This document shows positions 7,007-13,909 of a stretch of 19,395 nucleotides of DNA, piece after piece (position 1 is the stretch's first letter; every line of letters starts with the position of its first letter). Location of the stretch: positions 12,515 through 31,909 of the forward strand of contig DCZD01000014.1 of the NCBI GenBank assembly GCA_002331255.1, written 5' to 3'. The DNA is from Acidimicrobiaceae bacterium UBA2093. Its GTDB lineage: Bacteria; Actinomycetota; Acidimicrobiia; Acidimicrobiales; Ilumatobacteraceae. The notes beneath the pieces are model-generated. The model was not told where the DNA came from. It searched no databases and was given only the letters and a program-made list of their open reading frames with translations. A program made the translations under genes and the position numbers.

Positions 7007-7966
7007 ATGGCTGCCATTCCGTTTGTGCCGCGCATCGATGACGCCCCATACGCGACGTCGCAACAACTCTCTCCGCTCGTGCGACGTGTCATCGCTGAAA
7101 ATCCGTCGAAATTCACGTATCGCGGAACTGGCACGTACATCATCGGCACGCACGATGTTGTCGTCGTTGATCCAGGCCCACGCCTCGATAGTCACCGCGA
7201 CGCTCTACAGCGGGCACTCGAAGGTCTCAATGTGGTTGGCATCGTCGTGACGCACTGTCATGCCGACCACTCACCATTGGCACAGTGGCTGAAGCAGTCG
7301 ACGGGGGCGCCCACGTATGCGCTCGGTCCGCATGCCGACGTCGTGTTCGATGCTGACGAGGAAGAAGACGATGATGATGATTCCGATGAAGCTGACTTAC
7401 AGTCAGACGAACCGCGAGAAACAATCGACACTGACTTTCAGCCCGATATCACGGTCGCAGACGGTGAGGTTTTCTTGACGACCGGCGAGTTCTCATTACT
7501 CGCAGTGGCGACACCGGGACACACGTCGAACCATCTATGTGTGGCGTTGCCAGAGGAACGAGCGCTGTTCACAGGCGATCACATCATGGGTTGGAGCACC
7601 ACTGTGGTGTCGCCACCAGATGGCGACATGGGTCAGTACATGCAGTCGTTGCAGAAGGTGGCTGACCGGCGTGATGCGATCTTGTATCCCACGCACGGTG
7701 GTCCGATCACAGACCCCACGCCATTTCTCGATGCATATGCAGAGCATCGTCGCGAGCGCGAGCGGCAAATTCTCGATCAATTAGTGACCGGGCCGAAGTC
7801 CATCCGTGACATGGTGACCGTCTTGTACGCCGATATCGACAAGAAGTTGCACAAACCGGCGCGACGCAGCGTCTGGAGCCACCTCATTCAATTGCATCGT
7901 CAAGGTCGTGTGTCGACTGTCGATGGCGACATTCCGCGTCGCACCTCGACCTACATGTCTACGTAG
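7007..7966 (+). CDS. Metallo-beta-lactamase-fold hydrolase with C-terminal winged helix and acidic insert
   Basis: This 319-aa protein has the MBL-fold zinc motif THCHADH at residues 82-88, His 172 in TPGHTSNH, Asp 191 in FTGDH and His 230 in YPTHGGP. It therefore has a full binuclear metal site. The C-terminal 80 residues (RERERQILDQLVTGPKSIRD, then a helical stretch ending SHLIQLHRQGRVS) look like the winged-helix domain of LACTB2-type enzymes. Such enzymes act as hydrolases or nucleases. A run of Asp and Glu (about residues 115-143) interrupts the region between the metal motifs, which is unusual. ATG 7007 has GAGG 6 nt upstream, overlapping the asparaginase stop region. It is the last gene of the operon and ends 6 bp from the convergent LapA-like gene. 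Confidence 0.9.
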   Translation: MAAIPFVPRIDDAPYATSQQLSPLVRRVIAENPSKFTYRGTGTYIIGTHDVVVVDPGPRLDSHRDALQRALEGLNVVGIVVTHCHADHSPLAQWLKQSTGAPTYALGPHADVVFDADEEEDDDDDSDEADLQSDEPRETIDTDFQPDITVADGEVFLTTGEFSLLAVATPGHTSNHLCVALPEERALFTGDHIMGWSTTVVSPPDGDMGQYMQSLQKVADRRDAILYPTHGGPITDPTPFLDAYAEHRRERERQILDQLVTGPKSIRDMVTVLYADIDKKLHKPARRSVWSHLIQLHRQGRVSTVDGDIPRRTSTYMST

Positions 7967-7968
7967 GT
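7949..7968. terminator. Possible bidirectional terminator hairpin over the hydrolase stop codon
   Basis: ACCTAC at 7949-7954 pairs perfectly with GTAGGT at 7963-7968, with an 8-nt loop, followed by TT. It covers the TAG stop of the hydrolase gene and lies 4 bp from the stop of the convergent LapA-like gene. The stem is short and there is no real U-tract, so confidence is low. Confidence 0.25.
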
Positions 7969-7972
7969 TTGG

Positions 7973-8236
7973 TCAGTCGTCTTTCTTGCGTTTGCTGCGT
8001 CGCCATGCGATGCCGACAAGACGCTCGATGATGAGGGTGAGTGCCACCACCACGACCATGAGCCACCACACAGGAATGTCTGTGGCCTTGTACACAATGA
8101 AGTTCACTTCAGTGCGCTTGGTGTTGGCGATGATCATGAGCAACAAGAACACGACAACGAATATCGCACCGATGCCAGCTGGCGACAGTTTGCTCTCGGG
8201 TTTGGGCTGTATGTCCTTGTCGTTCATATGCCCCAT
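7973..8236 (-). CDS. Small LapA-like two-helix membrane protein
   Basis: This is an 87-aa protein with two hydrophobic helices, about residues 19-38 (AGIGAIFVVVFLLLMIIANT) and 56-73 (VWWLMVVVVALTLIIERL). Between them is the short segment RTEVNFIVYKATDIP, and the tail is basic (RRSKRKKDD). This matches the LapA/DUF1049 domain, in which a helix ending in N, a short beta-like VxFxxxx segment and a second helix are conserved. In proteobacteria LapA takes part in envelope lipid homeostasis; in Actinobacteria the role is unknown. The start at 8236 has GGGA 7 nt upstream. A second in-frame ATG is at 8227. It follows the phosphodiester-glycosidase-like gene by 27 bp and is probably in the same operon. 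Confidence 0.75.
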   Translation of the reverse strand: MGHMNDKDIQPKPESKLSPAGIGAIFVVVFLLLMIIANTKRTEVNFIVYKATDIPVWWLMVVVVALTLIIERLVGIAWRRSKRKKDD

Positions 8237-8263
8237 CTTTTCATCCCGCTCGGTGTGGGCGTG

Positions 8264-9574
8264 TCAGTCGACCACGCCATCAGGTAGAAGTTCGGGGTTG
8301 AAAAAGGCGAAGAACTCGCGCATCCAGCCCTTCAGTGTGCGGTTGGCATTCGACATGCGTTTGTCGAGAACCTTTCCGTCGCGGTCGGCTTTGCCCGGAG
8401 CAGAGTAGGTGACGAATTGCGGGAATTGGCCAGTGATGTCGAGCTGCATCGCTGTCTCGCAACCGACGTACACCAATGTGTCGGCGAGCAGGTGTATGTC
8501 GGCATCGCCGACGGACACGTGCATCAACTTGCCATCTTCACGAATACAGGCTCCACTGCGAATGGTGTACACCTTGTCGTGGAAGTCCTCGCCCCAGTTC
8601 ACACTGCCTGCATCACGCACGACGTTCTTTCCCTTTAACACCACAGGTGGCAGGTTCTGGCGCATCGCACGCCATGACCCGTCGTTGGTGATGTCACGTC
8701 CGTATACGCCGATTGCCACTTGACCATCGGGCGAGATGGCCAGTGTTGCAAGGCCCTTCTTCAACGGTCGAACAATCTTTCCTTCTGCCATGTAGCCACC
8801 ATCGGTGTGTTCCCAACGGAAGCCTCCGTTGAAACTAGCGATGAGCGCCGGGACGGCACGTGTTTGAACCTTGTTACCGTTCTTCCACGGCCCGCCACCT
8901 GGCAATTCGTTTCCGTTGTACAACGCCCCGCGCACACGTGACTGATCAATGACGGCGACGCTCGCCACGACTGACCCGTATTTGCGCGAGGGACGAAGAG
9001 ATGTGGCCCAAATGACGGGACTTCCCGACATCTTTGCGATTGGCGTCCACTCTCCTTCGCCGCGCAGGGGCGATGCGAGAACGGGTTCGATGGCTTGTGG
9101 TCCGGCATAGGGAAGCGCGGGGTCTTGCGCAATGGTGGTCGTGGTGGGCACCGGAGCAGGAACTCCGGTGTCGGTGTCACCTTGTGAACCAGTGGCAGTG
9201 GTGTTCGCAACGATGTCTGCGGGGTTGGTTGAAGTTGTCGAGGTTGTTGTGGTCGAGATGGTGGTTGTAGTGGTGGCAGGAATTGTCGACGTCGAGATCG
9301 TCGTCAACGAGGTGTCGCCAATGTCTGTGGTGCCGTCGGTTGCAAGTCCCAACTCAGTCGCAGCTTCCATCGACGGTGGATCGCTGCGCAGCAACAGTTC
9401 GAGCGCATTCACCACTGCACCCAACTTGTTGTTGCGGGCCCACTGAGCAACGTTTTGTTGCACGGCGACACCAGGGTTAGACAGCACATAGGACACGACT
9501 GACGTGCCGACGATGATGCCGAACACCACCACGACAGCAGCGATAGAGAGAAGGATCTTGCGGCGACGTGTCAT
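8264..9574 (-). CDS. Membrane-anchored phosphodiester glycosidase-like (NAGPA/DUF2233) protein
   Basis: This 436-aa envelope protein has a basic N-terminus (MTRRRK), one membrane helix (about 7-30, an anchor or uncleaved signal), a helical segment (35-80), a Thr/Ser/Pro-rich linker (about 82-148) and a C-terminal domain (about 175-436) facing the outside. The C-terminal domain resembles the NAGPA/phosphodiester glycosidase fold: NGGFRWEHTDGGYMAEGKIV at 249-268, LATLAISPDGQVAIGVYG, and YTIRSGACIREDGKLMHVSV at 336-355. The usual AxxLDGGGS-type motif is replaced by AMQLDITGQ (375-383), so activity may be altered or lost. Relatives act on sugar-phosphodiesters of glycans, and a cell-wall glycan substrate is plausible. 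The gene starts 4 bp after the DUF885 peptidase stop. Confidence 0.8.
   Translation of the reverse strand: MTRRRKILLSIAAVVVVFGIIVGTSVVSYVLSNPGVAVQQNVAQWARNNKLGAVVNALELLLRSDPPSMEAATELGLATDGTTDIGDTSLTTISTSTIPATTTTTISTTTTSTTSTNPADIVANTTATGSQGDTDTGVPAPVPTTTTIAQDPALPYAGPQAIEPVLASPLRGEGEWTPIAKMSGSPVIWATSLRPSRKYGSVVASVAVIDQSRVRGALYNGNELPGGGPWKNGNKVQTRAVPALIASFNGGFRWEHTDGGYMAEGKIVRPLKKGLATLAISPDGQVAIGVYGRDITNDGSWRAMRQNLPPVVLKGKNVVRDAGSVNWGEDFHDKVYTIRSGACIREDGKLMHVSVGDADIHLLADTLVYVGCETAMQLDITGQFPQFVTYSAPGKADRDGKVLDKRMSNANRTLKGWMREFFAFFNPELLPDGVVD
9131..9331 (-). repeat. Low-complexity Thr/Ser-coding linker
   Basis: This stretch encodes about 67 residues dominated by Thr, Ser, Ala and Pro (residues 82-148), with runs such as TTTTTISTTTTSTTST. 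It is read as a flexible extracellular linker between the membrane anchor and the enzyme domain. Runs of this kind can be O-mannosylated in Actinobacteria, which is inference here. Confidence 0.7.
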
Positions 9575-9578
9575 ATGT

Positions 9579-11249
9579 TCAGAAACGACGCATCTCGCTC
9601 TTCAACAGGTCAAGACCAAGATTGCCGAGGTTCAGACCGAACGCGTGCCAGTCACGCAAATTGAACGATGCACCGTGTTTTGCCTTGGCTTCGTCACGCA
9701 GTGCGAGCCATTCCCGCTCGCCCAACTTGTACGAAATTGCTTGTGCAGGCCAACCGAGGTAGCGGTTCACTTCGCTCCAGTTGAATTCTTCGTCACTCGA
9801 TGAACGGGCGTTCATGAATTCGAACATCAAGTCTGGTGTCCAGGCTTCGCCTGGGTGCCATGCGGACTGCTTTGGAATGCGGAGTCCGCAATGCACGCCA
9901 CAATCCACCACCACTCGTGCGGCGCGGAACACCTGCGCATACAAGTAGCCAAGTCGATATTCGGGGTTGTCGAGAAAACCGAACTCATCCATGAGGCGTT
10001 CGGCGTACAACGCCCAACCTTCACCATGGCCGGACACGAACGTGTTGCGCTGATACCTCGATAGACGATCTCGATTGACCGTAGCGACGGCAATCTGCAG
10101 GTGGTGGCCCGGAACACCTTCGTGATATGCCGTCGTTGGCTCACCCCAACGCGGGAACACAGAGCGACCGTTCGCCGGGTACCAAGTGCGGCCAGGTCGA
10201 GTGAGATCTTCACTTGGACCTGTGTAATACATGGCCGCAGCACCACCCGGTGGCGAGATCATGGCTTCGACGGTGCGCACACGAGGGTCGATGTCGAAAT
10301 GGCCATTCGACAACAAGAAGCCCATTGCTTCGTCCATCAGCTCTTGCAACCATGCACGCAAGTTGTCTTCTCCGTGCACTGCGCGATTCGGATCAGTGTC
10401 GAGAAGTTGACGCACTTCATTCACCGAGGCACCCGGAACGATTTGCTGTGCGACCTTCTTGATCTCAGCGTCGAGACGCATCGTCTCTTCCCAGCCCCAC
10501 TCGTAGGCATCTTCGGCGGAAATCTGCATGCCGAGGAATCGACGCCGTGCAACTTCGTGTGCATCGCGCCCACAACCATCTTCTGCTCGGGCATGTGGTG
10601 CATACTTCGCGCGCAAGAACTCTGCAGTCTCAGCCATTGAACGACTCGCTTCGAGCGCTGCTGCACGAAGAGCATCCATTGGCGCCCCAGGAATTGACGC
10701 AGCAGATTCTGCGAACGTGGTGAAGAACCCCGGTGCGCTTGGTGTGCCAGCCCATGCTGTCAATTGGTCGGCTTGTCCGTTCACCTGACGTAGTGATGCG
10801 GTGATGCCACGTTCCACGCCAAGTGACCACGACTCGCGCATGCCGGCGAACGCAGCAGGCACGTTCGCCATGCGCTTGGCGATGACCTCCCAATCACTTG
10901 CAGAGTCGGTGGGCATGAGGTCGAAAATCGAACGAGCCGCGTCGACATCGCCAGCGATGATGCGGATTGATGACAAGTGGTCACCGGCGTCGAAAGCCAT
11001 GATGTCGGCCTGTAGTCCCTCGCGCAGAACACCCGCAGCGAGACGATCGTCATCGGAGTCTGCGGGTAATGAGTCGAGTTGGGTGAGCGTCGATCGCGAC
11101 AACGCCTCGCGCGCAGCGTGACCAGCAGGGCTGAAGTCGGTCATGAGGTGGTCGAAGCCGGGGATGCCCAAGTAGGTGGCAGTGCCGGGGTCGAGTGCGG
11201 CACTTTGCTCGATGTACGTGTCAGAGAGGGCGAAGACGGGAGATGTCAT
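9579..11249 (-). CDS. DUF885 family zinc metallopeptidase
   Basis: This 556-aa protein belongs to the DUF885 family, which consists of gluzincin-like zinc peptidases. The metal-binding region is visible as AYHEGVPGHHLQ (residues 375-386, with HExxPGHH), followed by the conserved FVSGHGEGWALYAERLM at 404-420, where Glu 410 may supply a third ligand. The N-terminal half is helical, and WYPANGRSVFPR precedes the active site. There is no signal peptide, so it is predicted to be a cytoplasmic peptidase, possibly acting on oligopeptides. The ATG at 11249 has TACATT 6 nt upstream, which suggests its own leaderless promoter even though the preceding gene ends only 21 bp away. The phosphodiester-glycosidase-like gene follows after 4 bp. 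Confidence 0.9.
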   Translation of the reverse strand: MTSPVFALSDTYIEQSAALDPGTATYLGIPGFDHLMTDFSPAGHAAREALSRSTLTQLDSLPADSDDDRLAAGVLREGLQADIMAFDAGDHLSSIRIIAGDVDAARSIFDLMPTDSASDWEVIAKRMANVPAAFAGMRESWSLGVERGITASLRQVNGQADQLTAWAGTPSAPGFFTTFAESAASIPGAPMDALRAAALEASRSMAETAEFLRAKYAPHARAEDGCGRDAHEVARRRFLGMQISAEDAYEWGWEETMRLDAEIKKVAQQIVPGASVNEVRQLLDTDPNRAVHGEDNLRAWLQELMDEAMGFLLSNGHFDIDPRVRTVEAMISPPGGAAAMYYTGPSEDLTRPGRTWYPANGRSVFPRWGEPTTAYHEGVPGHHLQIAVATVNRDRLSRYQRNTFVSGHGEGWALYAERLMDEFGFLDNPEYRLGYLYAQVFRAARVVVDCGVHCGLRIPKQSAWHPGEAWTPDLMFEFMNARSSSDEEFNWSEVNRYLGWPAQAISYKLGEREWLALRDEAKAKHGASFNLRDWHAFGLNLGNLGLDLLKSEMRRF

Positions 11250-11255
11250 CTCGCC

Positions 11256-11261
11256 AATGTA
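11256..11261 (-). promoter_or_regulatory. -10 element of a leaderless promoter for the DUF885 peptidase gene
   Basis: On the minus strand TACATT is followed by GGCGAG (6 nt) and then ATG 11249. It sits in the 21-bp gap after the 491-aa hypothetical gene, so the peptidase and the two genes after it may form a separate transcript. GCGAG could also act as a weak ribosome-binding site. Confidence 0.42.
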
Positions 11262-11270
11262 GGCGGTGAG

Positions 11271-12746
11271 CTAGTTGTCTCGCTTGCCGCGCAAATGCTT
11301 GCCGATGTAGGCCACCACGACTCGTTGGCGTTCGTCGTCTAGATAAATATGGATACGGAATAGGTGCATCTTTCGGCCACGGCGCAAGTGCGCTTCGGCG
11401 CGAACAGTGCGACCGTCAAGCGTGATGAGGTAGTCCTCTTCGTACTTCTGGCGAGCCGTGTCGGAGATGGTGGGTGCATAGTCAAGGCCCACGTTTCGAC
11501 ATGCGAGTTGGAACGATGTGCGGTTTAGATCACCGCTCATCCAGGCTCGGGCGACATCGTTCAAACGCGCCAAGTCTTGAAGAACGGCGATTGGTTCTGG
11601 TCCTTCCAGCTCTTCACCCGACTCAATCGCGCGCGGATGGAAGTAGAGACAGTTGCACTTGTCTTGTGCGATGCGCAATGCCTCTTTCATGGTGGCAACG
11701 ACGGTGCCCGAAGCCATCGACCCGGCCATGGTCTCGAGTGTCACGTTGCGCAACACCAACTCATCGACCACTTGCACTTTCTGCTCGAGTTGCGAGCGCT
11801 GTTCGGCAATCATGCGGTCCGCACTTGCTACTGCACCTTCGAGTTCGCTGATACGCCGCATGGCAGATTCGTATGCGATTTCCAACTCGTCGCTATCTTC
11901 GAACGATTCACCCTCTTCGTCTTCGTCCGCGTCGAGATACGTATCGACAGGTGGAGGTGGCACACGTGGCGGTGCAAGCGACAGCGCCGCCGTTTTCAAC
12001 ACCTCTTGCACCAGGTGCTTACTCTCAGGAACTCGCGACGCTGGCGGCATCTCGCGCAACGACAAGGTCATCACGTCGCGCGGCCCTGCCCAGTAGACGT
12101 AGATCGACCCTGGCGATGTGAGCGACTCGCCTGTGATGTCAACAAAACCCTTGACAGCGTCTGCTGAGTCAAGACAGAAGGAGTGCACAAGGCCCGAGAG
12201 CGGACCCGCACCTTTTGCGAACAGTGCCGGAGTGTTGCGCTCGTAATCGCGCACTTCGATGAGTACCGGCAAGTTTCGACCTGGTGCACTGACCAACATG
12301 GCACCCACACTTTGACCACCTAGTGCATCGCGGATGATCTCGGTATCGGCGGTGACTCGGCGATTCGCGTCGTACACCGGTATTGCTCGCAACACACGTT
12401 GCACAAGTTGGACCAAGTTTGGTGGAACTGGTGTCGCATTCATTTTCGTGATGCGCTGGCTCATCGGCAACGTCACACTTCGAATGTCGAAGGTGAGCGC
12501 CGACCCGTTCATGACGACTGTGATGTCGGTTGCGGTCGAGTGTGAAGCACTCGGGGTATTCACGCTGATCGACACACGAAACACCGGGTCCTCGGAGCCC
12601 TCGCGAGTGCGCACAAATGTTCCGGCTGGCCGTTCTTCAGGTGGGTACTCGTCGACCAGCCAGTCGCTGACCAAGTCAACAAGACGAATGCGATCTGTGT
12701 TGTCGCAGTCGTCGGCAGTCAGAGAGATTGCGTATGTGGTGATCAT
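11271..12746 (-). CDS. Multidomain coiled-coil protein of unknown function
   Basis: I do not recognise a named family for this 491-aa protein. The layout is a beta-rich N-terminal region (1 to about 125) and an alpha/beta region (about 130-235) containing GAMLVSAPGRNLPVLIEVRD and GSIYVYWAGPRDV. A Pro-rich and acidic linker follows (about 255-285; APPRVPPPPVDTYLDADEDEE), then a coiled coil (about 285-345; ISELEGAVASADRMIAEQRS). The C-terminal domain (about 350-491) contains CNCLYFHPRAIESGEE and ends IHIYLDDERQRVVVAYIGKHL plus a basic tail. The order of segments (a PV-strand and YW motif, coiled coil, a terminal YIGxHL motif) resembles large uncharacterised bacterial proteins I recall, but this is from memory. 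There is no signal peptide or membrane helix. The start at ATG 12746 has a strong AGGTGA 6 nt upstream. It follows the 209-aa gene by 33 bp. Confidence 0.85.
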   Translation of the reverse strand: MITTYAISLTADDCDNTDRIRLVDLVSDWLVDEYPPEERPAGTFVRTREGSEDPVFRVSISVNTPSASHSTATDITVVMNGSALTFDIRSVTLPMSQRITKMNATPVPPNLVQLVQRVLRAIPVYDANRRVTADTEIIRDALGGQSVGAMLVSAPGRNLPVLIEVRDYERNTPALFAKGAGPLSGLVHSFCLDSADAVKGFVDITGESLTSPGSIYVYWAGPRDVMTLSLREMPPASRVPESKHLVQEVLKTAALSLAPPRVPPPPVDTYLDADEDEEGESFEDSDELEIAYESAMRRISELEGAVASADRMIAEQRSQLEQKVQVVDELVLRNVTLETMAGSMASGTVVATMKEALRIAQDKCNCLYFHPRAIESGEELEGPEPIAVLQDLARLNDVARAWMSGDLNRTSFQLACRNVGLDYAPTISDTARQKYEEDYLITLDGRTVRAEAHLRRGRKMHLFRIHIYLDDERQRVVVAYIGKHLRGKRDN

Positions 12747-12752
12747 GGGCGA

Positions 12753-12758
12753 TCACCT
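12753..12758 (-). promoter_or_regulatory. Shine-Dalgarno site of the 491-aa gene
   Basis: AGGTGA on the minus strand lies 6 nt before ATG 12746. This is one of the best ribosome-binding sites in the window. It contrasts with the leaderless starts nearby, and it supports both the chosen start and operon expression from the 209-aa gene. Confidence 0.6.
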
Positions 12759-12779
12759 GCGTGGGCGGTCGTCAGTTGA

Positions 12780-13409
12780 TCAGCGGTACGGCTCGAGCGC
12801 CTCATGAATGGCGCAGAGAGCAGAAGACACGACGGCAGCCTCATCAGGGGCGAGTGTAAGCAGTCGGTCGAACGCGGACGCTTCGATATTGATGGAAGGG
12901 CTCAATTGGTATGAGTCCTGGCTCTCAAGGCTCGGCTCGTCCATGTTGAGTCGCGCGTTGCAACCCACTTCGCGGTCAATCCAGCACTGTGCGGCAGTCC
13001 CTAGGGCTTGGGTCGTCCAGCCGGTTTCAAGCCCGAATGTCCACGCACCCTGGGGCAAGGCTCGCCTGTCGACAGCGACGTGCTCTGGAACGTGGGTGAC
13101 AGGAACTTGCATACGCACGATGGGCCCTGAGTGATCGGAATGATGCACGGTGACGACGACCGTGTCTTGCTGAACTGGGATAACCATGGGATCGTCGTGC
13201 AACAACGGGGTCTGTGCGAACTGATCGGGCGTGACCACTTCCCACACCCACGGACGACCGGCAGAGTCGATGGCCGGAACCTGCATACCGACCCACGCGA
13301 TGTCGAGGCCCTTCATCGACACCGGTTGCCACGCGAGCACATCAGACAGTCGTGCGAGCGACTGCTTCACGGTGTTGACCAGACCTGACATCAAGGACAA
13401 TCGTGCCAA
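12780..13409 (-). CDS. Unrecognised 209-aa protein upstream of the coiled-coil gene
   Basis: I do not recognise this protein. It is soluble, with a mildly helical N-terminus (residues 1-30, including VNTVKQSLARLSDVLAW), then alternating beta-like segments (WVWEVVTPDQFA, DTVVVTVHHSDHSGPIVRMQVPV), a Trp-containing segment (GAWTFGLETGWTTQALGTAAQCW), and a helical C-terminus (FDRLLTLAPDEAAVVSSALCAIHEAL). It has two cysteines and no visible catalytic signature. The start is uncertain: TTG 13409 gives the longest frame, and ATG 13391 (MSGLVNTV) is the likelier alternative, with GATTGT 5 nt upstream. Long continuous coding potential and the close downstream partner (33 bp) support it as a real gene that probably works with the 491-aa protein. 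Confidence 0.75.
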   Translation of the reverse strand: MARLSLMSGLVNTVKQSLARLSDVLAWQPVSMKGLDIAWVGMQVPAIDSAGRPWVWEVVTPDQFAQTPLLHDDPMVIPVQQDTVVVTVHHSDHSGPIVRMQVPVTHVPEHVAVDRRALPQGAWTFGLETGWTTQALGTAAQCWIDREVGCNARLNMDEPSLESQDSYQLSPSINIEASAFDRLLTLAPDEAAVVSSALCAIHEALEPYR

Positions 13410-13492
13410 CTGGCGCCAATGAGGTGGTGGATACCTGTTCTGCTTGTGGACAACTTTGGTGAGAACGTGTCACCGCAGTGTGACGTACTTCT
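13410..13492. other. 83-bp gap between the DUF6941-like gene and the 209-aa gene
   Basis: The gap is the longest within the minus-strand run and could separate two transcripts. It contains a weak hairpin just after the DUF6941-like stop (GTCAC/GTGAC with a 6-nt loop, 13469-13484) without a U-tract. I see no convincing promoter. Confidence 0.3.
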
Positions 13493-13909
13493 TTATTGCG
13501 ACGAACGAGTCCAGAATGTGGCTCGCCACGCATCAGTTGTCTCACCATCGACGAAGAGTCGCCATTCGAACGTACGTCCTTCGGGGAGAGGTATCGGTGC
13601 GAAGTTCACTGCGAATGGCACGTTGATGTCGGCACCTTCTGGGTGCTCGTCACCTGGTCGGCTCACTGTGAACGAACCGTGGAACCCGATGTTGTTGCCA
13701 TCTGGACCATTGACCGCGTGACCATCGGCGTCGATGAGGTTCAACGTGAACATGTGCTCGGTGTCGGTGTGGCTCCATGGCACTTCGAACATGATGCCGA
13801 TTCCGCACGGCGCTGGACCGGGACCGACCACGCACCAGCCTCCACCGACCAAGGTCAACTTGCCGTCTGACACCGACGCATAGTCGGCGAGCATCATGGT
13901 TGCTCTCAT
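13493..13909 (-). CDS. DUF6941-like small protein
   Basis: This 138-aa soluble protein begins MRATMMLADYASVSDGKLTL and continues VGGGWCVVGPGPAPCGIGIM. It matches, from memory, the actinobacterial DUF6941 pattern: MRAxxLLADxAxVxDGKLxxxGGGW, followed by EVPW and a beta-sandwich ending in a WRLFVDGE-type strand. The function of that family is unknown. The start at ATG 13909 overlaps the TGA of the M14 peptidase gene, so translation is probably coupled. The frame is open further upstream (to 13999), but that part lies inside the peptidase gene and has shadow-like composition. Confidence is high for the gene and moderate for the family. Confidence 0.8.
   Translation of the reverse strand: MRATMMLADYASVSDGKLTLVGGGWCVVGPGPAPCGIGIMFEVPWSHTDTEHMFTLNLIDADGHAVNGPDGNNIGFHGSFTVSRPGDEHPEGADINVPFAVNFAPIPLPEGRTFEWRLFVDGETTDAWRATFWTRSSQ

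Noticed and set aside
9132..9446. Plus-strand frame encoding Val-rich repeats
   Set aside because: It is the antisense reading of the Thr/Ser linker (GTGGTTGTAGTGG-type repeats), not a gene or a CRISPR array.
11577..12167. 196-aa plus-strand frame opposite the 491-aa gene
   Set aside because: The minus-strand gene is longer, has a strong ribosome-binding site and a plausible multidomain layout. The plus frame is rich in Arg, His and Cys, as expected of a shadow.
13469..13484. Hairpin after the DUF6941-like stop as a terminator
   Set aside because: The stem is only 5 bp and there is no U-tract, so it is too weak to call.
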